Origin: Bdellovibrio sp. | Lineage (GTDB): Bacteria; Bdellovibrionota; Bdellovibrionia; Bdellovibrionales; UBA1609 | Assembly: GCA_003694355.1 (NCBI GenBank) | Contig: RFKI01000030.1 | Span: forward strand, 1-8,595 | Direction: 5' to 3' | Length of the DNA: 8,595 nt | Part shown: positions 1 through 6,083 of the stretch, in pieces | Layout: every line of letters starts with the position of its first letter | Position numbering within the stretch: the stretch's first letter is position 1 | Translations under genes and position numbers: made by a program | Notes under the pieces: model-generated | What the model saw: only the letters and a program-made list of their open reading frames with translations | Database searches by the model: none | What the model was told of the DNA's origin: nothing

Positions 1-161
1 AAATATAAAAATAAAGGCTCCTGAATAAGCGCCTGGTTTTTTTTAGAAGATATTCTGTATGAAGCTGTGTAATAAAAAAACAAGACATTCACTAGCACAA
101 GCAGCCAAGTAAAAGGGGCCTCTTTCCACCCTTTAATCCCATAAATCAAGGGGAAGATCAT
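1..161 (-). CDS. Membrane protein, N-terminal fragment (possibly rhomboid-like), cut by left edge
   Basis: An open frame starts with ATG at 161-159 and runs without a stop for 53 codons to the left edge. The start overlaps the TGA stop of the RDD gene as ATGA. Just upstream, inside the RDD gene, lies AAGGAG with a four-base spacer and, before it, GAGGAG. Such a strong SD is good evidence for a real, translationally coupled gene. The peptide begins MIFPLIYGIKGWKEAPFTWL; a hydrophobic stretch at about residues 16-31 (WLLVLVNVLFFYT) is a first membrane segment, followed by a basic loop (YRISSKKNQ). A short amphipathic start leading directly into a first TM helix is the layout of many rhomboid-family membrane proteases, but the catalytic Ser/His region would lie outside the window, so this identity is only a suggestion. 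It is the third gene of the minus-strand operon starting at 2944. Confidence 0.75.
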   Translation of the reverse strand, partial: MIFPLIYGIKGWKEAPFTWLLVLVNVLFFYYTASYRISSKKNQALIQEPLFLY

Positions 162-2107
162 GGTTCTCCTTTCTCCTCTTTTAAAAATTGCCCTGAAGGC
201 GTTCTTTGCTTTTCAGAAAAAGTATACGGTTCATGTTTGAAAGGGATATGCATTCTTTTAGATAAAACAATGGCCTTTTGAACTTCCAGAGATTGAGGAA
301 AAATCTTGGCTATTTCCTGAGCCAACTGCAAAGCTTGAGGCCAGAGTTGCTTGGCCTCCAAAGTTTTATACAACCTGCGAGAAAGGCTGACCCAATAGAC
401 ATCTCGCCAACGCTCTTTTAAAAAACGCCTTTGAATTTGAATCAGCTTCTTTTTACTCTGTAGAGAGGCTTGGCTTATCCACTGTGATAAGGCAAACATT
501 CTAAAGGTATAATTCTCCTTCTTTTTATTAGATAAATAGAAGTCCAGAAATTGAGAAGACTTCCAGGTGGAGGCCTCCTGCATAAAATCCATCACATCAG
601 GATGAGGAGCAAAGACAAAAGAAAACAAGCGATGACTTGGAGACTGACAGCTTTTTACTAAAGCATAGGAAAAGGCATTATTTCTCGTGGAAAGTTGCTC
701 GGCCTCGGCCTCTGCCAAATTCAAAAAAGTTTGACAGGATGAACTAGAAGACGCACAACCCTGCTCTAGTAAATCCACCTGACACATCCATGCAGAAAGG
801 TTTAAAGCCTCTGGAGGTTCTAAATAATCATAGTTCATTTTAGCAAGAAGAGCAGAAGCTTCTTTTTGAAACACAGGCCGTGTAGCACGAACTATTAAAT
901 TGTTTTTATATTCAACAAGAGCACGGGGTAGCGGGCCTTTAAGATTCTTTAACACATTAAGACTTTTTAAAAAAAGCCCTTCTTTTAACATTTCTTTGGC
1001 CGCCATGAACTTTAGATAAAGTGGTGATTGTTGAGAAAGTGTTTGCAAAGCTTTTATTGTTTTTTCTCGATTCTCCCTGAATTCTCCTTCCAAATATCGA
1101 GCAAAAAGACAAGCTCCAGATTCCCTCTTTATTTTACAAACGGCTTTTAAATGCTGGTTGGAATAATCCACCTCATCACTATAGGCAAAAGCTTTTAACA
1201 AGTGCGCCTCAGGAGTTTCTTTCAAAACTTGTACTTCCCTTTGCAAACAGGAGGAGTCAACTTTGCCAGCAAAAAATAAGGAAAGAGCCAAAGAACTTCG
1301 AGACTCTTTCATGAGCTCATTTTCATAAACTTCTGAAACCTGCGGACAAGACTTCTCCACAGCAGAAAGAGTACCTTCACTTGCAATAAAAACACGTTTG
1401 TAAAAAGACCACCCTATCCCTCCCAGAAAAATAAAGGCAAAAGTGGAGATAAAACTCCCCCAAGATAAAGCCAGTTGTTTTTCAAGGCCTTGGGGGGGAA
1501 GAACGGTTTTGGAATTCCTTTTCACAGAAACCACCACTGTATTGCTCAACCGATCATACAACGTTCGCCGTTTAGGATCCGAAAAAAGAGAGGTGTAAGA
1601 CCAAAAAGGAATAATCAAACTGAGCGTGCTCCAAAAAGCCCTCGAAAAGCTCTCTAAAACATGAGGACGTTCGCCACTCCAAACATTCACCACACGAATA
1701 TGCATAAAAAACTTCCCAAGAGTTTGTCCCCATAACCATGTGCCAATAAATTGATAAAAAAAGATAAAGGCAAAAACCAGACTAGCTAAAAAGAAATAGC
1801 CTTGAGCCAAGCCCCACACATCACCAATGAGTAAGGAGAGGGCCAACTTTTTTCTGATAGGTGCTGAAATCAGGGTTATCAATGGAGTTAATACCAAACA
1901 GATATCAATCATAAACGCGGCAAGACGATCCAATGGTGAAGCCAGATGAAAGGTCTCCGTAGCTTCATCACTGCGCTTTGGAAGGTTTTTTTTATTATCC
2001 TCTTTTTTAAAAAATATATCTTCTGGCAAGACCATACTGGTGTATCGGAATTTTAGGAACATTGTTTGAGTTTCTGGCTTTTGATTATATCTACAAAAAC
2101 TCTTCAA
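158..2107 (-). CDS. RDD-domain membrane protein with large cysteine-containing C-terminal helical domain
   Basis: 649 residues. Residues about 55-195 form an RDD domain: DRLAAFMID (R61, D68) opens TM1, TM2 is about 105-126, the signature GQTLGKFFMHIRVV spans 127-140, and the domain closes with DPKRRTLYDRLSNTVVV (177-193). RDD proteins are multi-pass inner-membrane proteins of mostly unknown role, some linked to transport. A further TM helix lies at about 216-236. Residues 240-649 are predicted mainly helical, TPR-like in places, with eight cysteines (254, 287, 324, 333, 442, 451, 458, 487), suggesting a periplasmic, disulfide-containing domain. Typical RDD proteins are 150-300 residues, so this is a large fusion. 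The start is TTG at 2107 with AAGGG five bases upstream; ATG codons at residues 16 and 25 lack a good SD but would keep the RDD domain intact. It lies 45 bases after the 263-residue gene and overlaps the next gene by four bases. Function unknown; RDD assignment confident. Confidence 0.85.
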   Translation of the reverse strand: MKSFCRYNQKPETQTMFLKFRYTSMVLPEDIFFKKEDNKKNLPKRSDEATETFHLASPLDRLAAFMIDICLVLTPLITLISAPIRKKLALSLLIGDVWGLAQGYFFLASLVFAFIFFYQFIGTWLWGQTLGKFFMHIRVVNVWSGERPHVLESFSRAFWSTLSLIIPFWSYTSLFSDPKRRTLYDRLSNTVVVSVKRNSKTVLPPQGLEKQLALSWGSFISTFAFIFLGGIGWSFYKRVFIASEGTLSAVEKSCPQVSEVYENELMKESRSSLALSLFFAGKVDSSCLQREVQVLKETPEAHLLKAFAYSDEVDYSNQHLKAVCKIKRESGACLFARYLEGEFRENREKTIKALQTLSQQSPLYLKFMAAKEMLKEGLFLKSLNVLKNLKGPLPRALVEYKNNLIVRATRPVFQKEASALLAKMNYDYLEPPEALNLSAWMCQVDLLEQGCASSSSSCQTFLNLAEAEAEQLSTRNNAFSYALVKSCQSPSHRLFSFVFAPHPDVMDFMQEASTWKSSQFLDFYLSNKKKENYTFRMFALSQWISQASLQSKKKLIQIQRRFLKERWRDVYWVSLSRRLYKTLEAKQLWPQALQLAQEIAKIFPQSLEVQKAIVLSKRMHIPFKHEPYTFSEKQRTPSGQFLKEEKGEP

Positions 2108-2124
2108 AAGGCCCTTAGGAAGGG
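2108..2124 (-). promoter_or_regulatory. Ribosome binding site of the RDD gene, in a small hairpin
   Basis: On the minus strand AAGGG (plus 2112-2116) lies before the TTG at 2107 with CCTT as spacer. The same AAGGG can pair with CCCTT (plus 2120-2124) across a three-base CCT loop, giving a five-pair hairpin. This supports the TTG start over downstream ATGs. It may also mask the site so that translation depends on ribosomes arriving from the upstream gene, which is inference. Confidence 0.4.
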
Positions 2125-2152
2125 AAAAGGTTTCAGGTTGTGACTTATTCGT

Positions 2153-2944
2153 CTAATTGTTGCGACGCTCTTCAACACGATAGTCGAGCAGCTTTAGACC
2201 TAACAGACGATGAGACAAGTCCATTGTCAATGTCACAGAAGCCACACTCTCCATATCCTCATTCTTAAGTTCATAGCTTTCAATCAACCGATCATTTTCC
2301 TTATAGGAACTCAAGGGAACCACATCCACAACAGAATCTGACACCATCAAAGGCGCATATTTTTTAAATAAAACCTTAGGGTCTTTAATATAAGGCAATC
2401 GAGAAGATGCTTGAAAATGTTCATCTAAAGAAATATTTTTAATTTTCTCTCCCTCAAATTGAACTTGAAATTTTCCTCTTAAAAATCCATATAAAAAATC
2501 TTCTCTCAAGTCAGGTCTATACCCTAAACTGGCCATCTCTCTTTTCACTGAAGACTCATTGATTTTCTTTAACACCTTCTCTTCCCAATGAGGGTCAGGT
2601 TTAATCTCTCCACCAATACTGGCTAATGTTCGATAAGACAAAGAAGAGGACTGAATAAGGGAAGACACCGTCTCTAGAGGAGTATTCTGAGAGTTCAATA
2701 AAAATTTATTAAAAACAAAAGAACTTAACAAAATCACGCTTAGAGCAACCAGGGAATTCTGTACATGACGATGCCCTCTGAGAAAGGAAAAGAAGTTGAT
2801 ACTTCTTCGACCTTCGCCAGGAATCACCTGAAATGAAAGAGTGTTTTTTGATTTCTTCTCTTCTGTCGAAGTCGAGCTTGTTTCTTCTGAGTTCTTTTTC
2901 TTAGGAAATGGAATTAAGTTATTAGGTTCGTTTTTTTCACTCAT
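2153..2944 (-). CDS. Single-pass membrane protein of unknown function
   Basis: 263 residues from ATG at 2944. This start was chosen because GGAGGAGG (plus 2950-2957) precedes it by five bases; the frame stays open upstream to another ATG at 3082, but that extension has no comparable SD. Residues 1-60 are hydrophilic and lysine/serine/glutamate-rich, with LIPFPKKK near the start. Residues 64-83 (SLVALSVILLSSFVFNKFLL) form one TM helix. Residues 84-263 would then be outside the cytoplasm: a serine-rich stretch (88-110), a helical part (118-157) and a C-terminal part rich in beta-prone sequence (160-255). The layout of a short charged cytoplasmic tail, one TM and a globular outer domain resembles membrane-bound anti-sigma factors or secretion and cell-envelope accessory proteins, but no recognised motif is present. 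It is the first gene of the operon with the RDD gene and diverges from the TPR gene. I do not recognise a family. Confidence 0.85.
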   Translation of the reverse strand: MSEKNEPNNLIPFPKKKNSEETSSTSTEEKKSKNTLSFQVIPGEGRRSINFFSFLRGHRHVQNSLVALSVILLSSFVFNKFLLNSQNTPLETVSSLIQSSSLSYRTLASIGGEIKPDPHWEEKVLKKINESSVKREMASLGYRPDLREDFLYGFLRGKFQVQFEGEKIKNISLDEHFQASSRLPYIKDPKVLFKKYAPLMVSDSVVDVVPLSSYKENDRLIESYELKNEDMESVASVTLTMDLSHRLLGLKLLDYRVEERRNN

Positions 2945-2949
2945 GCTTT

Positions 2950-2986
2950 CCTCCTCCACACTCATCCTTAAGCATTGCGAAGGATG
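2950..2986 (-). promoter_or_regulatory. Leader hairpin and strong RBS of the 263-residue membrane protein gene
   Basis: On the minus strand a perfect seven-base inverted repeat, CATCCTT (plus 2980-2986) and AAGGATG (plus 2963-2969), with a ten-base loop, ends six bases before GGAGGAGG (plus 2950-2957). The SD lies five bases from the ATG at 2944 and decides that start. The hairpin leaves the SD free; whether it affects mRNA stability or translation is unknown. Confidence 0.45.
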
Positions 2987-3136
2987 TGCCGACTGAAAGT
3001 GGATTATTTTTCTTCTCAATGCCAATTCTTTAAACACATGAAGAACAAAAAATGTCGTTGTTTCACTTTGAGACAACTGCAAAAAATATTTTCACCTGTT
3101 CTTCTTGAAGCTTCTTCGGAGAAAATGGACCCCTCT

Positions 3137-3166
3137 TTGACAGAACTTAAGTCGTGTTTTTATTCC
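3137..3166 (+). promoter_or_regulatory. Candidate sigma-70-type promoter of the TPR gene
   Basis: A perfect -35 hexamer TTGACA (3137-3142) is followed after 18 bases by TATTCC (3161-3166), which matches only three of six -10 positions. It lies about 45 bases before the ATG at 3212, in the divergent space between two genes. The 267-base interval 2945-3211 holds this candidate, the leader hairpin of the leftward gene and no convincing small gene. I could not pick out a clear promoter for the leftward operon. Confidence 0.4.
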
Positions 3167-3211
3167 TTGAACTAAATTGTCCACCTATGGGAAGTTTGAT
3201 AAGATGAAAAA

Positions 3212-4267
3212 ATGAAATTCCAAAGAAAAAAAGTTCTTCTTACACTCTTTTGGGCTTTATTCCTTTTTCCTGCCTCCCATTTGCTTTGTTCTCAAGATCA
3301 ACCATCCATCTCTTTACTGAAAAAAAAACTCAAGAGATCTCCTCATAATTTAAAAATCAGAGAACAATTGGCTCATGGCTACTTCCAAAAAGAGCAATGG
3401 CAAAAAGCTCGAGACCTACTGGCTCCCTATGCCTCAGAACTTTCAGAAAAAGGCCTTAAAACTCTGGCCCTTTCCTATAAGATGTTAAAAAACTACCAGG
3501 ACGAAATCAGAATTTTGGAAATCATGCTGGCAAGAAAACCTCAAAGTTATTTTTACCACTACCTGATTGGACTGGCTTATTACCATTCCAAAAAAAATGA
3601 TTTAGCGGTTCAACATCTCCGACAATCTATAGAAATAAACCCTAAACATAAACCCAGTTACTTTGCGCTTCTTAAAATTTTTCAACAAGACAAGAACTCT
3701 CAAGCTAACAATTATGAAAGTCGAACTTTGGTGGGTGATATGATTCGCGTCTTCGGAGAACAGCCCAAGTTAGTCTCTCTCCAGTGCCAACTTTATACAG
3801 AAGGAGGGTTCCTGGACGAGGCCAAAAAAGCCTGCACAAAAGCCCTTAGAGTAGATAAAAAAGAATTTAAAAATTACATTTATCTTGCTTCCGTTTTCCA
3901 GGACCTCCAAAAAAGTGAGATGTCCAAAAAAATTCTTTTAATCGCTTCTAAGAAATTTTCCAATAAGGAGCCCATTTTATGGAACTTAGGAAACGTTTTT
4001 TTTAATTCTGGAGACTATCCCGCTTCAATTCGTTTTTTTAAAAAAGCTCTTCAAGCAGACCCGCAATCAGCCAGAGCCCTTTTTGGGTTGGCCCAATCTT
4101 TTTATAAGTTAAGCAACTATGACAAAGCTCTAAAATACTTTGTGAAAGCCTGCCAAAAAAAGAGTTCCTATGCCAAAGACTTTCGGGTGGCGGGAGCTCA
4201 ACTTTTCAAAAGTGGGAATATAAAATGGGGCAGAATGTTTCAAAAGCACTATTATAAATGTAACTAA
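3212..4267 (+). CDS. Exported TPR-repeat protein
   Basis: 351 residues. The N-terminus is a classic signal peptide: basic MKFQRKK, hydrophobic core LLTLFWALFLFPA (9-21), and likely cleavage after LLCS (24-27). C26 is not in a standard lipobox (H-L-L before it), so a lipoprotein is less likely than a soluble periplasmic protein. The rest is helix-turn-helix TPR-type repeat: weak units at about 47-80 and 190-215, good ones at 115-147 (YLIGLAYYHSKKNDLAVQHL), 255-287 (WNLGNVFFNSGDYPASIRFF) and 288-320 (LFGLAQSFYKLSNYDKALKY), with the usual G/A/Y/A/P spacing. TPR proteins act as protein-protein scaffolds; no enzymatic domain is visible. It is the only plus-strand gene in the window, transcribed away from the envelope operon, and ends in a terminator shared with the facing Fis-type gene. 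The SD is weak (GGGAAG lies too far upstream), so expression may be low or assisted by the mini-ORF just before it. Confidence 0.9.
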   Translation: MKFQRKKVLLTLFWALFLFPASHLLCSQDQPSISLLKKKLKRSPHNLKIREQLAHGYFQKEQWQKARDLLAPYASELSEKGLKTLALSYKMLKNYQDEIRILEIMLARKPQSYFYHYLIGLAYYHSKKNDLAVQHLRQSIEINPKHKPSYFALLKIFQQDKNSQANNYESRTLVGDMIRVFGEQPKLVSLQCQLYTEGGFLDEAKKACTKALRVDKKEFKNYIYLASVFQDLQKSEMSKKILLIASKKFSNKEPILWNLGNVFFNSGDYPASIRFFKKALQADPQSARALFGLAQSFYKLSNYDKALKYFVKACQKKSSYAKDFRVAGAQLFKSGNIKWGRMFQKHYYKCN

Positions 4268-4275
4268 AAAACAAA

Positions 4276-4304
4276 AAAGGCCCTCGTTTGAGGACCTTTG
4301 TTTT
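4276..4304. terminator. Bidirectional intrinsic terminator between convergent genes
   Basis: AAAGGCCCTC (4276-4285) pairs with GAGGACCTTT (4290-4299) around a GTTT loop, with a single C/A mismatch. It is followed by GTTTT on the plus strand. On the minus strand it is followed by TTTTGTTTTTTAG-type sequence from the A-rich flank at 4266-4275. It ends both the TPR gene (stop at 4267) and the leftward Fis-type gene (stop at 4334). Confidence 0.8.
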
Positions 4305-4333
4305 AACTTGATTTTTCAATTCAACCTAAAAGC

Positions 4334-4783
4334 CTAAGCCACTTTCTTCTCTCGTCTTTTATTGCGCGCATCTGCAGGATCAATATTGTAAAGCTTCACC
4401 TTTCGATACAGTGTCGCTCTTCCAATACCTAAAGCCTTTGCCGCCTCAGTCAAGTTCCCTTTATATTCATATATGGCATTCTCTATAGCAATTCGCTCAA
4501 GCTCATTAATTGTCTTCACCTTGCTTTCTTCCCTATCTGCTTTCACCCCAGCAGATGGAAAAGGAAGAATTTTAGCTCCACCAGTTTCTCCTCCACCACT
4601 CAATACAGGCGCTGCTGAAGATCCGTTTAACCAGCTTAAAAACTGTGGATCCATCATTTTCCGACTCCACTCAAAGGTCGAGTATGCATGCACAACCAAC
4701 CCCATACTCTGACCCAGTTCTTTAACTCTTCGTGTGAGCTCAGCACTATCGCTCACAAAAATAAATAAATTACGTCCCCCCAT
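4334..4783 (-). CDS. Small Fis-type HTH regulator with shortened receiver-like N-terminus
   Basis: 149 residues, ATG at 4783 behind GGAGG with a six-base spacer. The C-terminus (about 91-135) is a Fis/NtrC-type DNA-binding domain: ELERIAIENAIYEYKGNLTE, then AAKALGIGRATLYRKVKLY with the recognition helix GRATLYRKV. This module normally ends sigma-54 activators or follows a receiver in PrrA/ActR-type regulators. Here there is no AAA+ ATPase (no GAFTGA, no Walker motifs). The N-terminal 1-58 begins like a receiver first strand and helix (NLFIFVSDSAELTRRVKELG, then VVHAYSTFEW) but is half the length of a receiver and lacks the phospho-acceptor Asp and conserved Lys. A Gly/Ser/Pro-rich linker (54-82) joins the two parts. 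It could bind DNA as a dimer, like Fis, without activating sigma-54. The basic tail NKRREKK is consistent with DNA binding. HTH confident, receiver origin tentative. Confidence 0.88.
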   Translation of the reverse strand: MGGRNLFIFVSDSAELTRRVKELGQSMGLVVHAYSTFEWSRKMMDPQFLSWLNGSSAAPVLSGGGETGGAKILPFPSAGVKADREESKVKTINELERIAIENAIYEYKGNLTEAAKALGIGRATLYRKVKLYNIDPADARNKRREKKVA

Positions 4784-4824
4784 AATATACCTCCAGGGAT
4801 TATTGAATCATTTCAAGCCACAAA

Positions 4825-4881
4825 GTGACTCACAATTAACCTATCGGCGCATCAGAGTGAGAAGATTAGGAAAAATTTTCC
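4825..4881. promoter_or_regulatory. Two short palindromes upstream of the Fis-type gene
   Basis: GTGACTCAC (4825-4833) is a perfect nine-base palindrome, and GGAAAAATTTTCC (4869-4881) is a perfect thirteen-base one. Both lie in the leader side of the Fis-type gene (start 4783). They could be operators, possibly for autoregulation. A weak minus-strand promoter, TTGTGA with AATGAT 17 bases on, overlaps the first palindrome. This is sequence symmetry only; no known operator consensus is matched. Confidence 0.25.
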
Positions 4882-4952
4882 CTTTTTGTTTCATAAAGAG
4901 ATAAGTACTGGAATTTATTGAGAAAAGAAAATCCCATTTTTTTCAAAAAATG

Positions 4953-4993
4953 AAAAAAAACGGCAAAAAGGCGGCAAAAAATACCGCCCTTTT
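4953..4993 (-). terminator. Intrinsic terminator of the 155-residue protein gene
   Basis: Just after the TAA at 5001, minus-strand AAAAGGGCGG (plus 4984-4993) pairs with CCGCCTTTTT (plus 4965-4974): ten pairs with one G-T wobble and a nine-base loop. GCCG and eight T (plus 4953-4960) follow. It separates this gene from the Fis-type gene, which must then have its own promoter. Confidence 0.85.
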
Positions 4994-5000
4994 AGGAAAA

Positions 5001-5468
5001 TTACCGGCGACCTGATTTGATCTTCACCTGCATTTTGGAAATCAAATGAACAGCCATTTTCTCATGAACCTTACACATTTTCAGTTCATCTTTTCTATAA
5101 GACCTCTGGCTAGGAGTGAGTGCGCCTGTTTCCAACTCCATCTCATAGTCCAGCTTGTTAGCTCGAATGCCCTCTAACTCCTTTGACTGCTGTTTAAATA
5201 ATTTAGAAACTCCACTAAGTGGCGCCACCTCTAACCAGGTTTCCTTATTCTTGTACCAAGCTAACATTCTTAGAAAACGGGCCTTATTTTTAGCCAAAGT
5301 GAACTTGGGATAATGCTTTTCATCAAGCTCTAAAATATTATCCACTTCATCCAGAAACTTCATATCCTCATCAAAACTTGCCATCTCAGGGAGAGGCGGT
5401 GGATTATTTGATACCTCTGTTTGAGATGTATTGCTCTGAGGAGATGTGTTTTTATCTATTGTTTCCAA
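5001..5468 (-). CDS. Soluble protein of unknown function, 155 residues
   Basis: It starts at TTG (5468) behind GGGAGG with a seven-base spacer, the best SD in the area, so the TTG start is well supported. No signal peptide or TM segment is present. Residues 1-28 are polar and low in complexity, ending in NPPPLPEM; 32-52 are acidic (DEDMKFLDEVDNILELDE). Residues 53-155 look helical, with alternating basic and acidic patches: LAKNKARFLRMLAWYKNKET, FKQQSKELEGIRANKLDYEM, and a basic end (KIKSGRR). One cysteine (132). No catalytic motif, HTH or zinc site can be seen, and I do not recognise the family; a lineage-specific cytoplasmic or scaffold protein is plausible. It ends in a strong intrinsic terminator and is separated from crcB by 255 bases, so it is probably transcribed alone. 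Confidence 0.8.
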   Translation of the reverse strand: METIDKNTSPQSNTSQTEVSNNPPPLPEMASFDEDMKFLDEVDNILELDEKHYPKFTLAKNKARFLRMLAWYKNKETWLEVAPLSGVSKLFKQQSKELEGIRANKLDYEMELETGALTPSQRSYRKDELKMCKVHEKMAVHLISKMQVKIKSGRR

Positions 5469-5723
5469 AGCTTATCCTCCCTATTTTTGTTAAAAAACCT
5501 TTTTTTGCCCTTTATCTATATACTTTATTTTCCTAAAAATGGACATTTTAATGCGTTGCGTAAATTGGCCATCCCTTCAGAAAGCCTTCCTGAATTCTTT
5601 TCACCCTTGTTTATAAATTCCACACTCAATCACATCTCTTAAAACTGAAAAAACTAGTGATTTCTTTAAGTTAAGTCAAGCCCCAGGGCCTTCTGCCATT
5701 TCTTTCTGCAATAGGGGTGCCTT
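5469..5723. other. Intergenic region between crcB and the 155-residue gene
   Basis: 255 bases without a convincing gene. On the minus strand it must contain the promoter of the TTG-started gene: a weak candidate is TGTCCA (plus 5540-5545) and TATATA (plus 5517-5522), 17 bases apart. A near-perfect 17-base palindrome, TCAGAAAGCCTTCCTGA (5577-5593, one mismatch), has no loop and could be an operator. At 5666-5680 three pentamers follow in tandem (TTAAG, TTAAG, TCAAG). No clear rho-independent terminator follows crcB. Confidence 0.35.
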
Positions 5724-6083
5724 TTAGATTAACCGAAATCCCAAGTAGCAAAAAAACAAGCTTAAAAAGTTATTCGAAAAAATATTCAATAAAAGCAAAG
5801 GAACATGCCCCATATTAAACAACCTTAACGAGTCCAAAGAAAAACTGGAAAAGGTGGTTAAAGCCCCTAAAAACCCCATGGAAACCACCAAAAAAGCCTC
5901 TCGTGACAGAAGCGAGGAAGATTTTTGAGCCCAAGCAAAAAGAAGACCGATTAAAAAACTTCCCAAAGCATTCACCACCAATGTAGCATAGGGAAAACCT
6001 TCCCATTTGGAGCAATAAAGCCAGATACTATACCGACATAAAGCGCCCACACCACCTAGAATAGCAATGTAAATCCATTTCAT
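5724..6083 (-). CDS. crcB: Fluoride channel CrcB/Fluc
   Basis: 119 residues, the usual length of a Fluc channel, which exports F- passively as a dual-topology homodimer in the cytoplasmic membrane. Four TM segments are visible. Family motifs are intact: GGVGALCRY (10-18), FPYATLVVNALGSFLIG (30-46) with the pore Asn at N38, and the signature GFLGALTTFSSFS (70-82), whose TTF break carries the central Na+ site and whose F78 and F81 correspond to the phenylalanine box; SLDSLRLF follows. The ATG at 6083 overlaps the TGA of the symporter gene as ATGA, so translation is probably coupled to it. No fluoride riboswitch precedes it, as the upstream space is coding. One copy only, so a homodimer is expected rather than the paired heterodimer form. 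Confident assignment. Confidence 0.96.
   Translation of the reverse strand: MKWIYIAILGGVGALCRYSIWLYCSKWEGFPYATLVVNALGSFLIGLLFAWAQKSSSLLSREAFLVVSMGFLGALTTFSSFSLDSLRLFNMGHVPLLLLNIFSNNFLSLFFCYLGFRLI

Noticed and set aside
2945..3082. 46-codon N-terminal extension of the 263-residue membrane protein
   Set aside because: The ATG at 2944 has GGAGGAGG five bases upstream, while the ATG at 3082 has no SD and the extension covers the promoter/leader region with its hairpin.
2975..3175. Plus-strand 66-codon frame in the divergent intergenic region
   Set aside because: It has no SD, an unremarkable composition, overlaps the leader of the leftward gene and covers the candidate -35 of the TPR gene.
5681..5723. 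Terminator after crcB from the GC-rich AAGCCCCAGGGCCTT element
   Set aside because: The arms leave no usable loop and contain a mismatch, and no T-run follows directly.
5815..6015. Second frame on the same strand inside crcB
   Set aside because: A phenylalanine/glycine-rich shadow of a TM protein; CrcB in the other frame has all family motifs.
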